A DNA stretch of 23,341 nucleotides from positions 1 to 23,341 of IMG/VR virus record IMGVR_UViG_3300025276_000221; one strand, written 5' to 3'. This document shows positions 11,599 to 19,200 of the stretch, in pieces; positions within the stretch are counted from its first letter, which is position 1; the number at the start of each line of letters is the position of its first letter. Origin of the DNA: a virus. Made by a program: the position numbers and the translations under genes. The notes below the pieces were generated by a model, which was given only the letters and a program-made list of their open reading frames with translations, was not told the DNA's origin and ran no database searches.

Positions 11599-13443
11599 AT
11601 GATCGAATTAGATGGAGGCGTTATATTGCCTTTACCAGCTAAGGCTGGAGGAATAACAAGACCTGTCAACATGAATGGAAATAGATGGAAAATAGAGAAG
11701 CCTGAGACATGGACAAGAGCATACATGCATTGCCTGTACTCGCTTCCTATACACTTTGACTTACCATTACACTCAGTTGTACCAAGGTTAGCTAAGAAGA
11801 TGCTAGAGGCCAGTGAGCCATTCCTAGTGGCTCTTAGATTCATGGGAGAGATGGAGTTACAAGGTTATGTTGAGTTCAAAAGAGGGTATGATGAGAGAGT
11901 AGTCGTACCGACACAAAAGTTTTTGGACCTTGAACTGGATTGCGAGAGAGCACCTGACTCAGTAGTGGTCTATCCAGTAAGCTCAGAAGAAATAATAGAG
12001 AGTACTCCAGTAAGAGGTGGAGTAAGTGGTGATACTAACAAGGATGCAACAGCGATTGCAGCAGACATGGCTAGTGAAGAATTCGAGATAAACGAGTTCA
12101 TGCTAGACATTGTTAAGAAATACCCACCCACTTTTGACAAGACTAGTTCAGCTTTTATGTACAAGAGGAGCCTAGATTCGGCTGAAAAGTTCCTAGGGAA
12201 ATCCTTCAAGTTCCCTTACTTTGCTGATAGTCGTGGAAGATTGTACGTAGTTACCACCTGTGGATTTACTCCTCAAGGTGCTGACCATGAGAAATCAATA
12301 ATCGTGCCAACCTATAGAGAACCCCTTACAGATCAAGGGTTTAGTGCTCTTATAGAAGCTGCTAATGGGTACTCTGAACAGGACTGGTCAATAGATACAA
12401 TGATGAACCATGCTATGTGTACGGACATGTACGTAGACGAATGGATGACTGCTGATAAGCCTTATTGCTATCTGGCGTGTGCTAAATTAGTGCTTGAATA
12501 TATGTGTGATAGGGATAAACCCTTACCAGCATTTATACCACTTGATGGTCGCTGTTCAGGTCTTCAACATTGGAGTGCAGTAGTACGCTCAGATGCCATA
12601 GTTAAGCATCTTGGTATGCATGAAGAAGAAGCTGAGATGGACATCTACGAGAAGGTTGCATTTGATTGGAGGGCTATCTTGCCTGAGTCGATGCAGCAAT
12701 ATGCTACTCGCAAGGCTGCTAAGGTCCCGGTGATGACTTGGGGCTACAATGCCACGATGATGACCTCAATGGAATGGATCAGAAAGCTGTTTGGAGCTAA
12801 ACAGGTATGGGATAAGGAAGAGAAAGTCTGGAACACAGTAGGAGAGGGGCTAAAATGGAAGGTGGCTGGCGAGTTAGGTATGAACCTATACAGACAGTTG
12901 CAGGAAACTTTAGGGCCGCTACAGGCTGCTGTGAGCTGGGTAAGCGATGCTGCTACTTTGATGGCTAAGGATGGCAACGTACAGATTAAGTGGCCTGCAC
13001 CAGATGGCTTCACCTGTATGCAAAGGAAGGTTAAGGGTGCGAGAAGGCAGCTTGTATGTAGGTTGTCCAGTGGAGAAGAATTCTTCTTAGAGATAATGGA
13101 TTTCTCAGTAGAAACACCCAACACTGACAAGCACAGATCAGCAATCGCACCAAATGTAATACACAGTTTGGATGCAACTCACTTGAGGATGGTAGCTAGG
13201 AGATTGAAGGAACTGGGCTTGCCCATGATATTCATTCATGACTCGTTTGCCACTCATGCGAACCACCGAACAGTGCTCTACGATATTATTGTAGAGGAAT
13301 TTATAAAACTATATAGCCGGGAGTATTTGGCCGAGTTAAAAGTCTATTGGGAAGAAGAGTACGGTGTTGGGCTAGACTCACCTCCTACACTTGGAGACTG
13401 GAAACCTGAGCAATTACAAGGACTTACGAGATTCTTTCTTTAA
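11599..13443 (+). CDS. DNA-dependent RNA polymerase, single-subunit T7 type, short form
   Basis: A 614-residue polymerase that transcribes phage genes from its own promoters. Catalytic landmarks align with T7 RNA polymerase: FADSRGRLY at 208-216 (T7 DWRGRVY region), D316 in DGRCSGLQH (T7 D537), R371, K375 and Y383 in the fingers (T7 R627, K631, Y639, with the same spacing), and H547-D548 in FIHDSFATH (T7 H811-D812). T7 RNAP has 883 residues. Here only 315 residues precede the first catalytic aspartate instead of 536, so much of the N-terminal promoter-opening domain is missing or reduced. ATG 11599 follows AGGAGG (11589-11594), and the gene directly upstream is a different frame and unrelated, so the start seems correct. 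It ends in FFL. Confidence 0.95.
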   Translation: MIELDGGVILPLPAKAGGITRPVNMNGNRWKIEKPETWTRAYMHCLYSLPIHFDLPLHSVVPRLAKKMLEASEPFLVALRFMGEMELQGYVEFKRGYDERVVVPTQKFLDLELDCERAPDSVVVYPVSSEEIIESTPVRGGVSGDTNKDATAIAADMASEEFEINEFMLDIVKKYPPTFDKTSSAFMYKRSLDSAEKFLGKSFKFPYFADSRGRLYVVTTCGFTPQGADHEKSIIVPTYREPLTDQGFSALIEAANGYSEQDWSIDTMMNHAMCTDMYVDEWMTADKPYCYLACAKLVLEYMCDRDKPLPAFIPLDGRCSGLQHWSAVVRSDAIVKHLGMHEEEAEMDIYEKVAFDWRAILPESMQQYATRKAAKVPVMTWGYNATMMTSMEWIRKLFGAKQVWDKEEKVWNTVGEGLKWKVAGELGMNLYRQLQETLGPLQAAVSWVSDAATLMAKDGNVQIKWPAPDGFTCMQRKVKGARRQLVCRLSSGEEFFLEIMDFSVETPNTDKHRSAIAPNVIHSLDATHLRMVARRLKELGLPMIFIHDSFATHANHRTVLYDIIVEEFIKLYSREYLAELKVYWEEEYGVGLDSPPTLGDWKPEQLQGLTRFFL

Positions 13444-13450
13444 AGTCCGT

Positions 13451-13470
13451 TAAACCAGTGCTATAGGAAG
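13451..13470 (+). promoter_or_regulatory. Candidate T7-type promoter upstream of terminase genes
   Basis: CAGTGCTATAGGAAG at 13456-13470 resembles the start-site half of T7-family promoters (T7 CACTATAGGGAG, SP6 CACTATAGAAG). With initiation at G13466 the transcript would begin GGAAGAG, in the style of T7 transcripts, and enter an 11-bp hairpin at once. The upstream specificity half does not match T7, which is expected for a divergent polymerase. Single copy of this exact form in the window. Confidence 0.4.
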
Positions 13471-13526
13471 AGACTACTACTTGCGCTACCACTTCGACAT
13501 TCTTAGAAGGAGTAATAGTAGTCTCT
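13469..13526 (+). repeat. 11-bp perfect inverted repeat (mRNA leader hairpin)
   Basis: AGAGACTACTA (13469-13479) is the exact reverse complement of TAGTAGTCTCT (13516-13526), with a 36-base loop that holds a smaller CTTC/GAAG hairpin (13492-13509). No U tract follows, so it is not an intrinsic terminator. It starts three bases after the proposed start site at 13466, as expected of a 5' stabilising hairpin; an RNase III processing site is another possibility. Confidence 0.7.
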
Positions 13527-13536
13527 GACCGCCAAT

Positions 13537-13565
13537 GAGGAAAGGGGGATCTAGGGGGTATGGAG
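13537..13565 (+). other. Polypurine tract with two G5 runs upstream of the small terminase
   Basis: Purine-rich sequence with GGGGG at 13544-13548 and 13554-13558, a GAGGAAA before and TATGGAG after. It is non-coding and about 65-90 bases before the small terminase start. It may be a terminase recognition (pac/cos) element, since such sites often lie in or near the small terminase gene, or just part of the leader. Two G5 runs are not enough for a standard four-tract quadruplex. Confidence 0.35.
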
Positions 13566-13571
13566 CTTAGT

Positions 13572-13590
13572 AGTACCTTTTAAAGATACT
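13572..13590. repeat. 19-base near-palindrome
   Basis: AGTACCTTT-T-AAAGATACT is a palindrome around a central T with a single mismatch (C13576 against A13586). It sits just before the TTGCAA/CTATTAAGTTAGT motif. Such sites may bind a dimeric regulator or form a hairpin; nothing in the window identifies a binding protein. Confidence 0.45.
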
Positions 13591-13594
13591 TGCG

Positions 13595-13617
13595 TTGCAA
13601 AACCCTATTAAGTTAGT
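13595..13617 (+). promoter_or_regulatory. Candidate phage promoter or operator, copy 2
   Basis: TTGCAA at 13595-13600, four bases, then CTATTAAGTTAGT at 13605-13617, identical over 13 bases to 7783-7795. It ends two bases before the AGGAG ribosome site of the small terminase gene, so it is either a very late promoter with a minimal leader or an RNA element in the leader. Confidence 0.35.
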
Positions 13618-13629
13618 AAGGAGAACCTA

Positions 13630-14082
13630 ATGACTGAAATAACAACTGAATTTGAAGCGATAGCTCAAGCGATGCTTACTACTAAGGGTGATCTTGGTAA
13701 GGCATCTCGCTCGAAGACTATTGGTTGCAACGCCATGCAACTAAGAGAAGTGGTACGACAGAACCCTGAAATACGAAGACGCTATCACGAACTGTTAGCC
13801 GAGTCTATCATGGAGAAGTCAGTACACATAGCAGAACGTGTGGCAGAAGTAGCAGACCTTAAGGAGCAAACCTTGGGTGGACCTATGGAGATTGTCAACG
13901 AAGCTGGCGAAAAAGAAATTATTGATATGCCTGCTGATATTAAGTCGTACATAGAGGTCTCGAAAGAACTCTCACGACTCATAGCAGAGGGCAAGAATCA
14001 AAACATGTCAGCTAAGGCTGTAGTGGTATTAACAAGTAAGGAAGACGCTCAGGAGTTACTTGAGGGCTTTCTAAACTCATAA
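13630..14082 (+). CDS. Terminase small subunit (probable)
   Basis: A 150-residue, mainly helical protein immediately before the large terminase, starting at ATG 13630 behind AAGGAGAA. The N-terminal part (TKGDLGKASRSKTIGCNAMQLREVV) is compatible with a helix-turn-helix DNA-binding domain, and the next part (IRRRYHELLAESIMEKSVHIAERVAEVADL) with the long helices of the oligomerisation domain. Small terminases recognise the packaging site and hand the DNA to the large subunit. Sequence similarity among them is low, so the call rests on size, layout and position. The stop is 10 bases before the large subunit start. Confidence 0.78.
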   Translation: MTEITTEFEAIAQAMLTTKGDLGKASRSKTIGCNAMQLREVVRQNPEIRRRYHELLAESIMEKSVHIAERVAEVADLKEQTLGGPMEIVNEAGEKEIIDMPADIKSYIEVSKELSRLIAEGKNQNMSAKAVVVLTSKEDAQELLEGFLNS

Positions 14083-14092
14083 GGAGAATCTC

Positions 14093-15700
14093 ATGAGCTA
14101 CGTATCTAATATGGATGATCATGAGGTTGATATACTCCGTGGGCATCTACTAGGAAATTTTGAAGACTTTAGCAGGTTCTGTTTCAAGATCTTAACAGGA
14201 CAGAACCTGATGCATGTTGATTACTACGTTATACTGTTCGAGGCTATTCAAACTTTGATAGACCAAGAATGTACTCGTATGATCATCAATATACCACCAA
14301 GAGCAGGTAAGACGCTTATTGTAAGCCAGTTCTTACCGCTATTCGCTTGGTGCAGAAACCCTTCAGGTCAGACCATTTTGACAGGGTTTAACTCAGATGT
14401 ACTTGCGGAATGTTCAGGTTACATTAGGACTATCATGTCCGATGATGACTTTCGCAGAGTCTTTCCAGACGTTGTTATAGATAACAACAAGAAGTCTGTT
14501 GAACGACTAGGTACTATGAGTGCAGGAGTGCTCCACGCCATCCCAACCACTGGTAAGATGACTGGTAAAGGTGCTGGAGCACTCGCGGAAGGGTTCGCAG
14601 GGTTTATGTCTATAGATGATGTAATCAAACCTGATGATGCAAACTCTCCCGGCGAGCGAAACAAAATTAATGCAAGATACGGTAACACATTGCTGTCTAG
14701 ATTAGCTTCTGAGACAACTCCCTTAGTCATCATTATGCAGAGATTGCATGCTGATGACCTTTGTGGTTTTCTTATGAAGGGCGGTAGTAATGACACATTT
14801 AAGTGGCTAAGTATTCCCGGAGTAGTTACTCCTGATACTGGCTCACAGGAATGGTACGACAAGCAGATAGCAGACTATGGCTACACTCACGTTGATCCTA
14901 TCTTGTACGAACTACCTGAAGGTGATCACAGGACTTATGAGGTAAAGCACTTTGAAGGCGAGGACCAACTGGTCTCCTCTTTCTGGCCTATCCGTAAGAA
15001 TATTGACACGCTTCTTGGTATGTGGAATAAAGATCCCTACACATTCTATTCCCAGTATATGGGTATGCCTACCTCTAAAGGTAAGGTAGCTTTGACAGCA
15101 GACTCACTAAGGTCATACGTGACACTTGAAGAGTTTGGTAGATTCGCATACACGTTCATTACAGCCGATACTGCTGCAACAACCCAGACCTACTCAGATT
15201 ATTCTGTGGCATGTCACTGGGGCGTTACCAGAGGATCAGCAGACACTAGGAAGCTGGTGCTACTCGACATAGAGTTAGGTAAGTGGACTGTACCAGACCT
15301 TATCGTAGTGATGAGAGAGTTCTGGAAGCTGAAGAATATTGAGGATCGTAACAACCTAACAATGAAACCTAAGTACTTTTATATGGAGGACAAGAGTTCT
15401 GGCCTGTATCTTAACCAGCAATTCTTGAAAGACAAATCTGTAAGAGTCAAGCCAGTGCCACGAGATGGTACAGCTAACAATGATAAGTTCTCTCGCTTCC
15501 TAAACACTGTACCCTACTTTGATGCTGGCCGCATTATTTTGCCAAGGCACCATGAACATATCGACCACTTCAGGTTAGAGCTGCTTGGACAGACAGAGTT
15601 AGGGCCATCAACAGGTCATGACGATTGTGCTGACAATGTAGCTGACGCAGCAGGTATTGCCTTTGCAGGTAATGCTATGAACTATGAAGCTTGGTCTTAG
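14093..15700 (+). CDS. Terminase large subunit (packaging ATPase and nuclease)
   Basis: A 535-residue packaging motor. ATPase: Walker A as P69-R-A-G-K73-T74 (PPRAGKT, the PRxGKT variant common in phages), Walker B around I174-D175-D176 (FMSIDDVIKPDDA; the usual second acidic residue is glutamate, here aspartate), and TTPLVIIMQRLH at about 208-219 as the coupling region. Nuclease: D359 in ITADTA, E/D-rich middle with YMEDKSSG, and D510/D511/D514 in GHDDCADN. Length is in the normal range. ATG 14093 follows AAGGAGAA. In T7 and phiKMV the terminase genes sit at the far end after the structural genes; here they directly follow the RNA polymerase and are followed by tail genes. Confidence 0.95.
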   Translation: MSYVSNMDDHEVDILRGHLLGNFEDFSRFCFKILTGQNLMHVDYYVILFEAIQTLIDQECTRMIINIPPRAGKTLIVSQFLPLFAWCRNPSGQTILTGFNSDVLAECSGYIRTIMSDDDFRRVFPDVVIDNNKKSVERLGTMSAGVLHAIPTTGKMTGKGAGALAEGFAGFMSIDDVIKPDDANSPGERNKINARYGNTLLSRLASETTPLVIIMQRLHADDLCGFLMKGGSNDTFKWLSIPGVVTPDTGSQEWYDKQIADYGYTHVDPILYELPEGDHRTYEVKHFEGEDQLVSSFWPIRKNIDTLLGMWNKDPYTFYSQYMGMPTSKGKVALTADSLRSYVTLEEFGRFAYTFITADTAATTQTYSDYSVACHWGVTRGSADTRKLVLLDIELGKWTVPDLIVVMREFWKLKNIEDRNNLTMKPKYFYMEDKSSGLYLNQQFLKDKSVRVKPVPRDGTANNDKFSRFLNTVPYFDAGRIILPRHHEHIDHFRLELLGQTELGPSTGHDDCADNVADAAGIAFAGNAMNYEAWS

Positions 15701-15709
15701 GAGAACCTA

Positions 15710-16027
15710 ATGTCACAAAACATATACATAGACATGTATAATTGCCCAGTAGCTATCATAACATCCGATGTCGAGAAGAAGTTAATCGGTATGGATAAGT
15801 ACACACTGGGAGAGGCAGGCTATGATGAAGAGAACAATTCCTTCTACATGGTCTTGCCAAAGAAGTGGGATGAGTTTACTGTGTTCCACGAGTGTCATCA
15901 CATGGCACGTTTTATAAACGACTATCACGGTGTTAAGACTAGCACCGAGGAGCACGAAGCAGACGCTTACTTGATGGAAGCCTTGGCTAGAAAGATCAAG
16001 GTAGAAATCTACAAACGAAAACTATAA
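15710..16027 (+). CDS. Small HExxH putative zinc metallopeptidase
   Basis: A 105-residue protein with a perfect zinc-peptidase motif H60-E61-C-H-H64 and a downstream TEEHEADAYLMEAL (79-92) that could supply the third ligand (E83) and scaffold, as in gluzincin-type or ImmA-like folds. The N-terminal half has strand-rich sequence (IYIDMYNCPVAIIT, SFYMVLP). I cannot name the family. It follows the large terminase by nine bases with AGGAGAA as ribosome site. Possible roles include cleavage of a structural protein or of a host regulator. No signal peptide is present, so a cytoplasmic or virion role is expected. Confidence 0.75.
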   Translation: MSQNIYIDMYNCPVAIITSDVEKKLIGMDKYTLGEAGYDEENNSFYMVLPKKWDEFTVFHECHHMARFINDYHGVKTSTEEHEADAYLMEALARKIKVEIYKRKL

Positions 16028-16037
16028 GGAGAATACC

Positions 16038-16220
16038 ATGAGCCTGAAAACTAGGCTAGATAGTCGTAGCCTAACAAATGATAGGTTCATGATTAAGGAT
16101 GCAGAAGGCAATGTTATAGCGGAGGTGGTTCTTAAGGGATCATCTTCAGCTAACCTAGAAATAACAACTAAACAGGGACTGCACATTCTTAAACCAAATG
16201 GATGGAGTTCATTAAAATAG
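16038..16220 (+). CDS. Unknown small beta-rich protein
   Basis: A 60-residue protein starting at ATG 16038 behind AAGGAGAA. It appears all-beta: FMIKDAEGNVIAEVVL, then ANLEITTKQGLHIL, ending KPNGWSSLK. The N-terminal TRLDSRSLTNDRF resembles small proteins I have seen near packaging or tail genes of marine podoviruses, but I cannot assign a function. Its end overlaps an in-frame extension of the following gene; the real start of that gene is more likely 16229. Confidence 0.62.
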   Translation: MSLKTRLDSRSLTNDRFMIKDAEGNVIAEVVLKGSSSANLEITTKQGLHILKPNGWSSLK

Positions 16221-16228
16221 GAGGCAAA

Positions 16229-19200
16229 ATGCCTACAATTACTGATAGCTGGACAAAGATAACAACTACGGGTGGTGCAGGCGTTGCCGTACAAAAGAGT
16301 GGCCTAGCTGTGCTACAACTAGTTTATTCTGTGGGTGAGCCAACTAATCAACAAAGGTTTGCTGTTAGGCACTACCAAACAGAAGATTTTACAGGTGCCA
16401 ATTCTGACGAATACGTCTGGGCAAAAGTTGCAGATGGAAAATCCTTGCACGTTGTTGTTGAAGAAATACTAGGTAACGGAGAGGGGCTTTCCGAAAGCCA
16501 GTCAGATGTGCTTTCTCACTTTACATACGACCAAGAATCTAGAATACTTATTTCAGATAGGGCTATAGAGACCACACTTAATTCCCTGTACTTAGGAAAT
16601 CAACACAAGATGTCTTCAGGTTCGGAGAACATATACTTCACAAACCTGAACAGTAATATCAACTTCTTCCCTATGTGGGGAGGACTCAAGGACCAGAGCA
16701 TAACAGCCAATCAAGGTTCGTCTGGTTTCATACCACCTAGTGGACGAGTGTACTCAGACTTCTTCTCACTGCCATTAGGTGGTCAACCGGACCCTCTTAA
16801 CTCTACAGGCTACTCCGGTGAGAACTATTTCGATGTTAACATATCGGGCCTAGGGATTACTACAGTGGCAGCAGAGAGCGTTGCCGAAGATGTTCGACTA
16901 GAGTACCGGATTAACATAAACAACCGACAGGTGTACATGCAAGAGCTACCACGCGCATCAGCTCGTTCTTCAGCAGGAACTTTGATAAACCCCGGTGATG
17001 TAATAGAATGGTTCTTCGATCACCCCGTTGACGTACACGCAGGAACGACTTTAGTGGCAGAGATCATTAAAGTTGGGCCTGATGATGTAGACCTAGGTAT
17101 ATTCCAAGTGCAGAGAGGCGATGTTCCAGACCCCAGCACAGGTCTGTACCGTTATCAGGCCACCGTCCATAACAGGCTATATGAAGACAAAGACATAGAG
17201 TTAATAAGCCCATACCTAAAGTATCAGGCTATGGACTTCTGTACAGACTCTACTGGTGTGTCTATACTGCTACGTGATCTGTCCTTGCCAACAGGTGAGC
17301 AGATGCTTGTACCTCACAACATAAACACAGTAGAGGCAGTAGCCGTAGGTACAACCATACAGCTCAAAGTTAAGGACGGCGCTAAGGTTCTCGTTGAGAG
17401 TCTGCCCGTTGCTGGAGCCAGCATCAATGGCACACTGGTTAACTCCGTACTGAACAACGCAGTGACAGAGCTTAACAGCCTGTTTACTAACGGCCTGAGC
17501 TTTGCCTCACAGGGCAACCCAGTACAGAGCTTCGTGCTTAGTGGCGACAACCTAGTCCTCGGACTGGCAGACTCCACGTCTTACTCGGTTGACATAACAA
17601 CTCTGGGCGTAGACACAAACAACTTCGTATCCAGCGGTGCAGTTGTAGGTACAGACTTAGTCTTAACTATGAGTGACGCTACGACTGTAACTATCAATGC
17701 GACCAACATGATCAACGGGTCTACGACCTCAGCCACCAGTAACGGCTGGACGTTCTCCTATGGTCAGTACGCAGGCGACCCTGTCAACAACACTCAGAGC
17801 AATCTGGCGTTAGGCATTGCAGCAGAAGCACCTTTCAGCTTCGGCCCAACACTGGCAAGCGGATCTGAGATGAAGTGGAACCACAACTCTACTGTAGCTC
17901 ACAACCTCGGTATCTGGGATGGACTGGAAGCTAAGGCTGGCACGTTCAACTCTCGTAGCAATGCCAACTGGGCATTCGCGTTCAAGTACTCTGGCGGATA
18001 CATAGCAGGCCCTTTGACTACTCTGACTAACACTACACAGTCAAACAAGTACGTGCCTAGTGCTGGAGCAGAGCTAGTAATACGGTTCCTACAGGACGGA
18101 CACGTAGTACTTGTGGATCTGAGTGGCACTACCGAAGTAGAGATCGCTAAGACTACCAACTCTAGGGTTGAGACTACTTTCTTCATGCAGCTAGGCTGTG
18201 ATCAGAACTTCGTCTTCCCTAACGCTATCATCACTGAAAGCGACAACCTCTGGGATATTGTTCACGATCTGGACAACTCACAGGGCAGCTCGTTGCTCAC
18301 CGGAATAGAGAAGGACACTGTAATCAAAAGTGGCGTTTCTATCGTGATGGGCGAGAAGATTATGTTCATGCTTGACGAAGACGGCAGGGCTGTGATGTTC
18401 GGCACTGCGTACACTGGAGGAGCTTCTTCTGGAATCACAGATGCTAGAAACAACCTAGCCAACACGTTCATGTACCAAACCAATGAGGCGCTAGTCTTTA
18501 CTATTGGTGGAGCCAATGATTGGAACATGAGCACTGGCGCGAGCGGCTACTTCTTTGCAGCCAACCTCGACCAGTACCGTAACGGTGGTGGATCAGGCAC
18601 TATACAGGGCCTGTTCTCTCTGCGCTTCAACAACGATGGCAAGCTGACTATCTATGACGAGGACGCTGGACACAAGGTAGCAACGGCTAAGGTAGACCCT
18701 GAAGTCGGCAGCTCTGTCCACTTCTTCCTAGGTTACAAGGACACCTTGACTACTTACGGAGATATCCCCACTATAACTAAGCAGTCTCTGTCTTCGAGCA
18801 ACCAGCCTGAGCTGACGTTCGCACCAGACGTGTCCAACCAGTCGTTCAGTGTGGCCGAGGGTGATGCATTCACCTTGCAGGTAGCACTAGATGCAGGCTC
18901 TGACATAGTGAACCAGTACGGCGAAGTAGACGCTCCCTCGTGGGCCGTCCTCAACCAGACTACTGGGCAGTTAATCGGTACAGCTCCAGCCTTCACAGGC
19001 TCCAGCGATGCGTACGTGGTTAACTGTAAGGCAGCTAACGCTATCGGCGGTATCACTAACTTTACAGTGACTATCAATGTATCCGAGGTTGCGTACACTA
19101 ACTCGAAGTCTCTTAGCTTCAACGGCACCAGCACATGGCTACAAGCCAACCCTAGCACCATGACCGCGTTCTCACGCGCAACCAATGGTGACGGCAACGC

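Noticed and set aside
12744-13130. 128-codon minus-strand frame opposite the RNA polymerase
   Set aside because: It is antisense to the catalytic core of the polymerase and lacks any start signal.
13469-13526. Intrinsic terminator for the RNA polymerase gene
   Set aside because: The 11-bp stem has a 36-base loop and no T run after it, so it does not fit a Rho-independent terminator.
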